In this document: positions 1 through 8,359 of the stretch, piece by piece
How the letters are laid out: the number at the start of each line of letters is the position of its first letter
How positions within the stretch are numbered: position 1 is the stretch's first letter
From: an uncultured Eubacteriaceae bacterium
GTDB lineage: Bacteria > Bacillota > Clostridia > Lachnospirales > CAG-274
Direction of reading: 5' to 3'
DNA length: 64,000 bases
NCBI GenBank assembly: GCA_947167715.1
Contig: CAMVJD010000006.1
Span: 35,049-99,048 of the forward strand
The notes under the pieces: model-generated
Database searches by the model: none
Told to the model about the DNA's origin: nothing
The model's input: the letters and a program-made list of their open reading frames with translations, nothing else
Position numbers and translations under genes: made by a program

Positions 1-1100
1 TTGTTATTACCCTGTTTAGGCTTACCTAATATACTGATGTCCGAATTACAAATTGGAGTTCATATTGACAAGTTCAAAATAAGCGCCTTTCCTATTCATT
101 CCATACATTCAAAAAATCAATCTATGAACCATATCACATTCTTGAACACAAGAAAAAGCTTTCTCTGTTACAATTTCAATAAGCCCCTGTTTTCTGTCAT
201 AATAAATGATTGCATTTCATCCGGATTTAGGAGAGCGATTTCTTTCCTGTATCTGCGTGGGATACATTTTTTCCAGAATAATTCCATTTAATAATTTCCT
301 AGCAGTTGAACTAATTGCTTTTATCATATAGGCAGACGCTTTTAATTCTGCATATTTTAGTGTAACAGAATTTATACCATTAAATCCTTTTTTAAGATCA
401 TCATATTTTTCCCTTGTGGATTTTCCAATACCAATTAAATCCATAGCGCTAATTTTGCTAATACGTTACGTCTTCCTATAAAATATATGCCAGATAATCC
501 ATTTTCTTTAGCAATCTTATTCTACAATTCAATAAAATGAGTTGGCCAGACAAAGATTTGAGTGAAAAAAGGCTTATCCTCGACCTCCATATAGCGTTCA
601 TCTTTAAACACCGGCAATACATCATAAAAAAGACTAATATAGTCTTCATCACCCAAATATTTTTTTCAAAAATTTAGGGGTCAGTAGTATATTTTTCTCA
701 CTTTCCACGTTTTCATTGTCTAACTTTGATTGGCCCATCCCAAACAAAAAAGAAAATCAAGTTCACAGACTTTAATGCTTCATTAAACGACATTTCTAAA
801 ACTTTTTTCTCCATTTCCAAACCCAAAATACCAATAGCAAAAACCTTCAACGTCCTTCTCCTTGGCCAATTCAGCTTGCACCAATCTAACTTCTGGTGAT
901 CTCAAGTCATAAAGTCCTAAATCCGCCAGAATTTGTGACTGATAATGACCCTTAAATAATGGCTTAGCTTTAGCCGCATTAGTCCATTCTATAAACACTT
1001 TTCCCCAAAAGCCATCATTCACACCACCGTATGATACTGAAGTAAGTAGAATGAAATTATTCGTTCTCTTGCAATTTACACTTATTTTACAGCTTTTCAA
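1..1100 (-). pseudogene. Decayed WbsX-like (GH99-like) glycan enzyme, runs off the left edge
   Basis: Read on the minus strand, fragments in successive frames match the conserved order of the WbsX / glycoside hydrolase 99-like family found in polysaccharide loci. First come FWGKVFIEWTN, KAKPLF-GHYQ and DLGLYDLRSPEV (about 1040-885), then FCYWYFGFGNG. These are followed by FLFCLGWAN (about 745), DEDYISLFYDVLPVFKDERY (about 640-580) and finally FLNVWNE near 95. The reading frame is broken near 780. In-frame stops lie at 720-722 (after WANQS), 522-524 and 92-94 (directly after WNE, where the family has W). The usual N-terminal YLPQFH segment is absent. I infer a dead gene, the oldest visible casualty of the capsule locus. 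It lies directly downstream of the polymerase gene and continues beyond the window. Confidence 0.8.
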
Positions 1101-2311
1101 TATTTTGGGACGTTATCGAAGAGTAATGCTCTTACTATTATAGCCAATCCGAAATATCTAATCGTTCCAGCCACACCGGTCAGATCTGCTGAGGCTAAGG
1201 TGCTAAACATAAGAGAAAAAAAAATCAACAAAACACCAGTTTTCGCAAATATGTCCTTTGTAGAATCATTTACAATAAACAGCTCGTTATATAAAACCAC
1301 ACCAATCGTAAGTATGCCCATAATACCAAATTGTGCCATTACCATCGGCCAAAAATTATCATTAGCTGTACCACCATATTCTAAATTAAGGCCCCAATGA
1401 TTTAAAAAACCAAACTCCTGATATAAAGGCGAATAATATGTATATGCCATTTGAGAACCATAACTTGCAAAACCCGAACCAAATGGAAAATATCTTTTAA
1501 AAACAACATAACCATATTTTAACAGCAAGAATCTATTAGATTGTTCATCGACAATGTAAAATTCTCCAACCATTTGCCACCCTACAAATAAGCCTATTAT
1601 TAGAAGAAGCATAACATGATACCATCTTATTTTTTTAGAAAATTTAAAAAACAATGTAATTGCAACGTAAATCACAATTGACATACACACAACAGCTCTT
1701 AATGTCATAATCATTGAAATAAACGCAAGATACCTTATTATTCCTTTATAATGAACGTAATCTAAAAAAGCTATACATACTATCATTGTAATCCCGACCA
1801 TTGCAGGATTAGTAAATAAAAATTGATATGCCCTTATTCCATATCTTGTCCCATAATTCATACCTATATCATAAAAAATATTTATTACTCCAAATAAAAA
1901 AATAATAATTATATATATTTTGATTAACGGAACTAATGCCTTAATAATTTTATTCATTTGTACATTTGGAATCGCAAATACCATTGCTACAAATATTATA
2001 TGATTTTTTATTAAACCAAAAGCATCAATCAAAATTGCCGAAAAAGAAGGAATAATACCTGAATATATGTTATAGGATACTCCTGCTATGCAAAGTATTA
2101 TAAGCGATATCATGATTGATCTGTTCTCTTTTTTCTTTGTCCAATTTTTACAATGTGTCAAAAGATATAAAAGCATTACCATTGCAATCACCTCATCAAA
2201 ATACTTAAAAAAGTCGAGTGTGGGTGGAAGTGCATTGATCAACAATAAAATTATCATGCTGATAAAAATCATAAACTCAATTACATTAAATTTTAATATT
2301 TTTATCTTCAT
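1097..2311 (-). CDS. Wzy-like O-antigen/capsule polymerase, polytopic membrane protein
   Basis: This 404-aa protein is almost entirely hydrophobic, with about ten to twelve predicted membrane segments starting at residue 12. A large loop in the C-terminal half (about residues 255-335) carries charged and aromatic residues, including RFLLLKYGY and FGSGFASYGS. That layout (many helices plus one large late outer loop) is typical of Wzy/O-antigen-ligase-type polymerases, which join lipid-linked repeat units outside the membrane. Sequence in this family is poorly conserved, so the call rests on topology and on its place in the glycosyltransferase cluster. Its last codons overlap the frame of the decayed WbsX gene. 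A flippase could look superficially similar, but the single large loop favours polymerase. Confidence 0.65.
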   Translation of the reverse strand: MKIKILKFNVIEFMIFISMIILLLINALPPTLDFFKYFDEVIAMVMLLYLLTHCKNWTKKKENRSIMISLIILCIAGVSYNIYSGIIPSFSAILIDAFGLIKNHIIFVAMVFAIPNVQMNKIIKALVPLIKIYIIIIFLFGVINIFYDIGMNYGTRYGIRAYQFLFTNPAMVGITMIVCIAFLDYVHYKGIIRYLAFISMIMTLRAVVCMSIVIYVAITLFFKFSKKIRWYHVMLLLIIGLFVGWQMVGEFYIVDEQSNRFLLLKYGYVVFKRYFPFGSGFASYGSQMAYTYYSPLYQEFGFLNHWGLNLEYGGTANDNFWPMVMAQFGIMGILTIGVVLYNELFIVNDSTKDIFAKTGVLLIFFSLMFSTLASADLTGVAGTIRYFGLAIIVRALLFDNVPKY

Positions 2312-2330
2312 TCTTGTACCTCAATTTTCA

Positions 2331-3551
2331 CTAACAATCATAATCTTTAGACCCGAAGTTGTTTTGATTCATACCGAAATAATCATTTAGTTCTTTCGCA
2401 CATTTCCCAAGCATGTATCTATCATTCATCATCATTCTTGATTTTTCACAAATATCCAAATAGTTATCCTTATTCGATAAGAACTCTAAACCTTGTACAT
2501 AATCATAGACGCTTTCACAATGAATATACTCAACACCAGACTTTGCCCCTATACCTTCAATTCCGATATTATTAGAAAGTACAGGCAATCCACATTTTAA
2601 TGCAGATAAAACTTTGGTTTTAATTCCACTACCTAATAATAAAGGTACAACCATACAAAATGATTTTTCATAATAATCTTTTACTTTATCTTCAGGTAAG
2701 AAACCCGTTATCAGTATTTTTGAACTGGCTTTTTGTTTGAGCTTTTCAATGGGCTTTCCACCCATAACAACGAATCTGTATTTTTCTGGCAACATTGGCA
2801 TAACGTTATCAATAAACCATAGTGCCGCTGTATAGTTTTCAGGTCGACTCATTAAACCATAAAAAATGATATCATTGCTATGCAATTCATCTTGATGATT
2901 ATACTGCATTGAATAGTAAGGAACAATCGGTATCATCTTTTTTGATTTTAATTGATCATATCTACGTAGTATTGTTTCATTTCCGGCATTATGTGGGCAT
3001 ATTAAATCCACGCGACTTAATGCATTAACTTCAACTTTTTCTGCACATTTTAAGTATCTTTTTCGGAATAATTTTTTTATTACATTTCTCTCCAATTCTG
3101 CTTTTCTTTTACTTCCCTGAAAAGCATAATCGTGCAATGATGCGATAATTTGAGCATTTGGAAACAATTCTTTTATATCATCATACAACAATATAGCTGA
3201 AGTTGTTTCGAGCATAATAACATCTGGTGTCTTGTCATTTTTTCGTAGTTCTTGGAGCTCAATAAATATATTTTTTCTTAGCCATGGTGTTGTTTTATAA
3301 AGATACTTTTCTTGTGGATATAATATCCATCCTAAAAATTTGTAAAATTTCTTTATTATATTTTGTATTTTATTATCAGTTTTTATTTTATAGTAGGTAA
3401 TATTTTCGGATGAATACCTGCCACTTGTGTATGCTATAACATCTATATCATTGCCCATAATAGCAAACGCATTAATGTAATAATTGATTGTCTCGGCTCC
3501 AGCGCTTGCATTAGGGCATATGTTAATCGGAGCTATAAATAAATATCGCAT
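2331..3551 (-). CDS. Glycosyltransferase family 4-like
   Basis: This is a 406-aa cytoplasmic GT-B fold glycosyltransferase. The N-terminal domain starts with FIAPINICPNASAGAETINY, a donor/acceptor-cleft glycine-rich start as in WcaI/WcaL-type enzymes. The C-terminal domain shows LLLGSGIKTKVLSALKCGLP followed by VLSNNIGIEGI. This is the usual nucleotide-sugar-binding region with the G-x-K-x-K-E-like segment, here KTKVLSAL in place of the more common KILEAM. It probably adds one sugar of the capsule repeat unit; the donor cannot be predicted. It is separated from the polymerase gene by 19 bases and is preceded by about 200 AT-rich bases without a gene (3552-3760). Confidence 0.85.
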   Translation of the reverse strand: MRYLFIAPINICPNASAGAETINYYINAFAIMGNDIDVIAYTSGRYSSENITYYKIKTDNKIQNIIKKFYKFLGWILYPQEKYLYKTTPWLRKNIFIELQELRKNDKTPDVIMLETTSAILLYDDIKELFPNAQIIASLHDYAFQGSKRKAELERNVIKKLFRKRYLKCAEKVEVNALSRVDLICPHNAGNETILRRYDQLKSKKMIPIVPYYSMQYNHQDELHSNDIIFYGLMSRPENYTAALWFIDNVMPMLPEKYRFVVMGGKPIEKLKQKASSKILITGFLPEDKVKDYYEKSFCMVVPLLLGSGIKTKVLSALKCGLPVLSNNIGIEGIGAKSGVEYIHCESVYDYVQGLEFLSNKDNYLDICEKSRMMMNDRYMLGKCAKELNDYFGMNQNNFGSKDYDC

Positions 3552-3760
3552 TTTATAAATTATCCTTTCAATTTCATGGAGTATCTTCTTAAAGATTTCA
3601 AAGTCATGAGAGTAAAAATTATGTTTACTATATTATAAACATTTTTCATTTATGTATAATACTCAACAATTATGAAGTATGGTTTTCAGCTATAGTTAGT
3701 TCACAAAACAATCAAATACACAATATCATAGGTGATTTTTTCATATATGAAATTATAATT

Positions 3761-4273
3761 TTATACTTCCAATCGCATTCGCGTTCGCTTTAAAACATAT
3801 TCATCAAAGGTACAAATTTTTTTTGCAGGGTTTCCGCCAACAACAGAATTTTCTGGAACGTCCTTGGTTACGACTGCACCTGCTGCTACTATTGCGTTTG
3901 GGCCAATTTTTACTCCGCCCATAATTATAGCATGAGCCCCTATAAAACAATTGTCGAAAATCTCGATATGTTTGCGTAGATATGCGAATTGACCGTGCTT
4001 TCTTACTAGTTCTGGTATATTGTTAAACAAATGATTCATAACATCATGATCGCAAAAATATACTTCTGTTGCTATATTTACATTATTATGTATAAAAATC
4101 ATGTTGGGTTCTGCTGGCAGTTTTTTTGGATACCAATAGCAATTTTCACCAAATAGCCCGAATATTTCGCAATTTTTAATATATTCTGCACGGTTAACTC
4201 CGCCTTTAAAAGCTAACATTGTAAGCATAACGTACTTTCTGTCTTTTTTCAATTTTCGGATTAGCCCATTCAT
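3761..4273 (-). CDS. Left-handed beta-helix (hexapeptide) O-acetyltransferase
   Basis: This 170-aa protein has hexapeptide repeats from about residue 105: FDNCFIGAHAIIMGG, VKIGPNAIVAAGAVVTKDVP, ending ENSVVGGNPAKKI. That is the standard acyl-CoA-binding end of the maltose/galactoside-acetyltransferase (LbetaH) superfamily. HNNVNIATEVYFCDHDVM in the centre carries the probable catalytic His region. It likely acetylates a sugar of the surface polysaccharide in the cytoplasm. The gene is flanked by AT-rich gaps of about 210 and 97 bases, so it may have been inserted as a unit. It could also act on a nucleotide sugar. Confidence 0.85.
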   Translation of the reverse strand: MNGLIRKLKKDRKYVMLTMLAFKGGVNRAEYIKNCEIFGLFGENCYWYPKKLPAEPNMIFIHNNVNIATEVYFCDHDVMNHLFNNIPELVRKHGQFAYLRKHIEIFDNCFIGAHAIIMGGVKIGPNAIVAAGAVVTKDVPENSVVGGNPAKKICTFDEYVLKRTRMRLEV

Positions 4274-4370
4274 TATTTGTTATCTTCCTTTTGTAGAATT
4301 ATATCATTAAATAAATATTACTTTTTAAAGATGAATATCTCCAATTTTATCTAAACCCCATCGTTCTATT

Positions 4371-5036
4371 CTAGTTAATAAAGTTCAAAAAAAATTTATC
4401 TTCTAACATCAAACACAAGCAATGATAAACAGGTAAATGCAATTCCTGAATCATATAAGTCTCCGTTTCGGGAACCTTTACGCATACATCCGCTGCCTGT
4501 GACAATTTACTTTTCTTTTGCCCCGTTAGGCCTATAACTTTCATGCCTTTACTCTTTGCTACTGTTGCCGCAAAGAGTATATTTTTACTGTTTCCCGATG
4601 TCGAGATACCAAGGAAAACATCATTTTTATTACCAAAGCCGTTTACTTGTTGCGCAAAACACAGAAGCGGCTCACAGTCATTCATATAAGCTGTTGTCAG
4701 CGCAGGATGACCGTCAAGAGCTATCGTCGGAAGTGCGCCCTGAAGTTTTTCCGCAAGAATTGTTCCCAGTTCTTCGTCAACTTCCTTGAGTTTCTTTGCA
4801 AACTCATCACTTGTTTTTCTTGGCAGTTTAAAACCCTTCATCAGTTCTCCGACTATATGTTCCGCATCAGCAGCAGAACCGCCATTACCCGCAACAAGCA
4901 ACTTACCGCCGTTTTCATAGCATTCCTCAAGCACAAGATAAGCATTTATGATATCATCTTTGCATACTTCAAGCTGAGGATATCTTTTTATAAGTAAATC
5001 AATGTGCTTATTCAATTTGGTATCAAGCGTTTTCAT
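4371..5036 (-). CDS. gmhA: Sedoheptulose-7-phosphate isomerase
   Basis: This is a 221-aa SIS-domain isomerase. It converts sedoheptulose 7-phosphate to D-glycero-D-manno-heptose 7-phosphate, the first step of heptose activation. Diagnostic motifs are LLVAGNGGSAADAEHIVGEL (phosphosugar loop plus catalytic His region), GISTSGNSKNI (second phosphate loop) and QELHLPVYHCLCLMLE near the end, with the catalytic Glu/His pair. The start used is the ATG at 5036, because GGAGAG lies just upstream of it; an upstream ATG at 5048 overlaps that ribosome binding site. It follows the hddC-gmhB fusion within a few bases, so the three heptose genes form one translational unit. Confidence is high because all pathway partners are adjacent. 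Confidence 0.92.
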   Translation of the reverse strand: MKTLDTKLNKHIDLLIKRYPQLEVCKDDIINAYLVLEECYENGGKLLVAGNGGSAADAEHIVGELMKGFKLPRKTSDEFAKKLKEVDEELGTILAEKLQGALPTIALDGHPALTTAYMNDCEPLLCFAQQVNGFGNKNDVFLGISTSGNSKNILFAATVAKSKGMKVIGLTGQKKSKLSQAADVCVKVPETETYMIQELHLPVYHCLCLMLEDKFFLNFIN

Positions 5037-5048
5037 AATTCTCTCCAT

Positions 5049-6341
5049 TTACTGCAATACAGTTTCCACAAAATCAATAAGTGAACTGCAGGACAAATTC
5101 TGTCCGAAATCTTCATTCTCGGTTATCAGAGCTGTTTTGCATCCGGCATTTTCGCCTGCCTTAACATCATTTTCACCATCACCGATCATCCATGATCGAG
5201 ACAGATCGATATTAAAGTCCTTGGCAGCCTTTATAAGCATACCCGGCTTTGGTTTCCTGCACTCGCAATCAAATTTCAACTCTTTTATCTCGCCCTCATA
5301 GCCACTATGCGGATGATGCGGACAATAGTAGAGTGCATCAACGTAAGCACCATCAAAACCGAGAAGAGTTTCCATTTTGTTATGTATCTCAGTCAACTCA
5401 TCTACTGTGACTTCGCCTCTTGCAATAACCGGTTGATTTGTTACAACAACCGCGAGATAACCGCTCTGGTTTATCTTTTTTATTGCCTCTGAAACTCCGT
5501 CAAGCAGTTCAAAATCATCTATATTTCTTAAAAACCCAACATATTTGTTTATCGTACCATCGCGGTCGATAAACACAGCTTTTTGTTTGTTTACAAGGTT
5601 TTTATCCTTGACAACACCATTTTCATAATCACGGCTTACTGCCGCAAATCTGTCGGGAGTGCCCATATCCTTCACATATTCGGGACTGTCATAAACAAAC
5701 ATTTTGCCTGTACCGGCAAGCGGTTTAAGCAGCTGTCTGTCTAAATCTATCTTCGGTGTATTTATTGTCACATCCAAAATTCTGGGTGACAATATATGCA
5801 GACCTGCATTTACTCTGTTCTTATAGAACTTGGGGCGAGCATCCTCTTTTGTAAGCCACTTTTCGACAGCACCTTTTTTATCTGCAATTATTAAACCGCT
5901 ATCATAAGGATGACTGTTGGGGTGAGTAAATAAAGTCACCAAACCATCGTGGTTTCTGTGAAATTCTACGAAACGGTTAAAGTCTATATCAAACACCGAA
6001 TCGGCATTCAAAAGCAGAAAATCTTCCGTAAGCTTGTCCTTTAAACGGAATAGTGCCCCTGCATTTCCAAGCGGTACCTTTTCCTCAAAGTATTCTATAT
6101 TTACACCGAATGGTTTATTGGTAACAGGCGAGATACCCGATCCATCACCGAAATAATCCATGATTATATGACCCAAATGACTTACCGTTATGATAATATC
6201 GGTAAAACCTTGATCTCTCAAGCATTCAATTTCATGTTCAAGTACAGGCTTACCGCATATTTTTATCATCGGTTTGGGAATATCGCTTGCAACGGAGGAA
6301 ATGCGAGTGCCTTTGCCTCCTGCCATAATAACTGTTTTCAT
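5049..6341 (-). CDS. Bifunctional heptose-1-P nucleotidyltransferase / heptose-1,7-bisphosphate phosphatase (HddC-GmhB fusion)
   Basis: This 430-aa protein joins two enzymes of one pathway. Residues 1 to about 240 are a nucleotidyltransferase: MAGGKGTRI loop, KPMIKICGKPVLEH, VPLGNAGAL, and LLNADSVFDID with the metal-binding Asp. This resembles HddC, which makes the nucleoside-diphosphate heptose. Residues about 250-430 are a HAD phosphatase of the GmhB/HisB type: FIDRDGTIN (nucleophile Asp), VVTNQP, the Cys/His zinc loop CPHHPHSGYEG...CECRKPKPGM, and MIGDGENDVKAGENAG. The phosphatase precedes the nucleotidyl transfer step in the pathway, so the fusion may channel heptose 1-phosphate. The gene overlaps hddA by 4 bases. 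Confidence 0.9.
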   Translation of the reverse strand: MKTVIMAGGKGTRISSVASDIPKPMIKICGKPVLEHEIECLRDQGFTDIIITVSHLGHIIMDYFGDGSGISPVTNKPFGVNIEYFEEKVPLGNAGALFRLKDKLTEDFLLLNADSVFDIDFNRFVEFHRNHDGLVTLFTHPNSHPYDSGLIIADKKGAVEKWLTKEDARPKFYKNRVNAGLHILSPRILDVTINTPKIDLDRQLLKPLAGTGKMFVYDSPEYVKDMGTPDRFAAVSRDYENGVVKDKNLVNKQKAVFIDRDGTINKYVGFLRNIDDFELLDGVSEAIKKINQSGYLAVVVTNQPVIARGEVTVDELTEIHNKMETLLGFDGAYVDALYYCPHHPHSGYEGEIKELKFDCECRKPKPGMLIKAAKDFNIDLSRSWMIGDGENDVKAGENAGCKTALITENEDFGQNLSCSSLIDFVETVLQ

Positions 6342-7351
6342 AACTGAACTTCCTCAACCGGAACATAATCTTCGGGAGTGTAGTGAATCACCCTTGTTCC
6401 GCCGTTTTCAAATTCAAATGGTATGTAAAGCAGGTCTTTAAAAGCCTCAAACATAGCTTTGCGATTTTCGGGCTTAACATAGAACAGCAGAAATCCGCCG
6501 CCTCCTGCGCCCAAAAGTTTGCCGCCTAAAGCACCCGCTTTTATTCCTTTTTCATAAAGCGCATCAATCCCATCGGTAGAGACCGCCTTGCCAGTCTGTC
6601 GTTTTAACTTCCATGTATGGTCAAGCATACGACCAAACTCATCCAAATCGGAATACTTGTCCGTCAGAATTTCTTCCGCTGTACCGACAAGCTCGTACAT
6701 TTCACGCAGTTGTTTGCTTTTATCTTGCTTTGTCGCGTTATTAGCTTTCTGCACATCCGATGAAAAACGAGTAAATCCCGTGAAGAACATCATAAGATTG
6801 TTGTTAAGCTCTCGTTTTCTTTCCGGCGATATAACAATCGGCAAAACCTCATAACCATCAGCATCAAAGTTTATTCTGTTCAGGCCGCCATAAGCTGCGG
6901 CAATCTGATCCTGCCATCCTCCGGATTCGTTGCATAACACTCGTTCGAGATAAATAGCTTCATCAGCAAGTTTTTTCTTGTCAGCGTATTTGCCTTTTAA
7001 TGCATAAAAAGCATTAAGCATACCAACAGCAAATGAGGAACTTGTACCAAGACCGGAACGAGCAGGAAGATCCGCTTCATAAGTAAGTCTTATTTCATGC
7101 ATATCCAACTGCTTCATTGCATTCCTTATTGCCGGATGTTGAATATCATCTACACTTGTCACTCGTTCCGTTTTTGAATATGATAACTCCGTAGAATAAT
7201 CAAAAAAACGAGGTAAATGTCGTACATTTACATAGCAATATTTGTCAAAGGTCGTGGATAAAACCGCACCTTTGTTTTCTTTAAAATAGTCTTCCATATC
7301 TGTTCCGCCGCCAAAGAATGACATACGGAATGGGGTTTTTGTTATAATCAT
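6338..7351 (-). CDS. hddA: D-glycero-alpha-D-manno-heptose 7-phosphate kinase
   Basis: This 337-aa GHMP-family kinase phosphorylates heptose 7-phosphate at C1. The N terminus ITKTPFRMSFFGGGTDMEDY is the hallmark substrate-binding start of the HddA/mevalonate-type kinases. LPARSGLGTSSSFAVGMLNA is the ATP-binding PxxxGLGSS loop. GALGGKLLGAGGGGFLLFY is the C-terminal GHMP motif. Length fits the family. It sits between the fusion hddC-gmhB and a glycosyltransferase, and with gmhA completes the GDP-D-glycero-alpha-D-manno-heptose route known from S-layer and capsule glycans. The base composition of 4.4-7.3 kb looks richer in GC than the neighbouring capsule genes, suggesting separate acquisition. 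Confidence 0.92.
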   Translation of the reverse strand: MIITKTPFRMSFFGGGTDMEDYFKENKGAVLSTTFDKYCYVNVRHLPRFFDYSTELSYSKTERVTSVDDIQHPAIRNAMKQLDMHEIRLTYEADLPARSGLGTSSSFAVGMLNAFYALKGKYADKKKLADEAIYLERVLCNESGGWQDQIAAAYGGLNRINFDADGYEVLPIVISPERKRELNNNLMMFFTGFTRFSSDVQKANNATKQDKSKQLREMYELVGTAEEILTDKYSDLDEFGRMLDHTWKLKRQTGKAVSTDGIDALYEKGIKAGALGGKLLGAGGGGFLLFYVKPENRKAMFEAFKDLLYIPFEFENGGTRVIHYTPEDYVPVEEVQL

Positions 7352-7354
7352 TTG

Positions 7355-8302
7355 TCACTCCTTGATTATTGCATTATAATATGTGTTTTTTTGTTTTAAA
7401 TGCTCTTCATTAAATTTGTAAGTTAGTTTATGAATAGGCGTTTGAGCTGCGATTATTTTCCACACACCTTCATCATACTTTTCAAACAATCTTAGAAGCA
7501 ATATATGTGGCAATTCATTACTAAACGGTACAACATTATCCCATTTTTCAGGATAGGCTTCAATTGCAAGTTGAAAAAAATCATGAATAAGAAAATAATC
7601 CACCATTTTTTTGTTATCCTTCCAATATTCATAAAGCAAAGCCAATGTAAGCTTCAAAATACAATTTTCCTTTTTAGAAGTTATATACCAACTGGATATA
7701 CATTTAGCATGTCCGTCTAATCCGGGCTTTAATGTCTGAAACAAAAACAAATCGGAATCAATCATATAGTCATATGGTCTTGATGTACAAAAAATTGTTG
7801 CGTCCATCCATGTACCGCCGTATTTTATTAACAATTCTAAACGAAGTAAATCTGACATATGAGTCTTTGTAATTATTCCTGCATCAATTTTTTTTTGAAT
7901 ATAAGACGGAAACTGAACATAGTTTTTGTAATTATCTTCTGTTATCAAAACAATTTCCCTATCAGTTATATTTTCACAAACTGATTTATAACATTTTTGA
8001 ACAATCTCCGGAGCGTTTTCAATGCCTTGAAACCAGCATATCCATATTTTTCTCTTGGTTTCGTTTTTTATATCTTCAGATTTATTTTCTTCTACAAATG
8101 CGGATATAAATTTACTATATTTTTTTCTTAATTTTTTTAACAATTTGTTTCCAACAGCTAATCTTAAGATTTCTAAAGATTTTTTATCATATCCAAGTGA
8201 CAGAAACATAAATAATGCATATATAAACACATGTCCTTGAAAATATTGTCTTAAAATTTCTCTTCCATTAACTTTTTTAAAAATCGTAATAAATTTTTTC
8301 AT
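7355..8302 (-). CDS. Capsular polysaccharide synthesis glycosyltransferase (DXD, GT32-like)
   Basis: This 315-aa protein belongs to the glycosyltransferase sugar-binding-region / Caps_synth group. KIWICWFQGIENAPEIVQKC opens the catalytic domain at about residue 90. SDLLRLELLIKYGGTWMDAT carries the family's DxxRxxxLxxxGGxWxDxD signature, with the last Asp replaced by Ala-Thr (WMDAT). It likely transfers a sugar to the capsule repeat. The start chosen is the ATG at 8302 because GTGGAGTG lies just before it; the upstream ATG at 8317 would place that ribosome binding site inside the gene. It lies 3 bases upstream of hddA, so it may use the heptose donor; that is inference from position only. Confidence 0.85.
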   Translation of the reverse strand: MKKFITIFKKVNGREILRQYFQGHVFIYALFMFLSLGYDKKSLEILRLAVGNKLLKKLRKKYSKFISAFVEENKSEDIKNETKRKIWICWFQGIENAPEIVQKCYKSVCENITDREIVLITEDNYKNYVQFPSYIQKKIDAGIITKTHMSDLLRLELLIKYGGTWMDATIFCTSRPYDYMIDSDLFLFQTLKPGLDGHAKCISSWYITSKKENCILKLTLALLYEYWKDNKKMVDYFLIHDFFQLAIEAYPEKWDNVVPFSNELPHILLLRLFEKYDEGVWKIIAAQTPIHKLTYKFNEEHLKQKNTYYNAIIKE

Positions 8303-8359
8303 TGCTACACTCCACAAACATCACATATACTAATACCATTACTGCCTATATCATGCGAA

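Noticed and set aside
1..291. Plus-strand open frame of 96 codons at the left edge
   Set aside because: It is the antisense shadow of the decayed WbsX-like gene, with no ribosome binding site.
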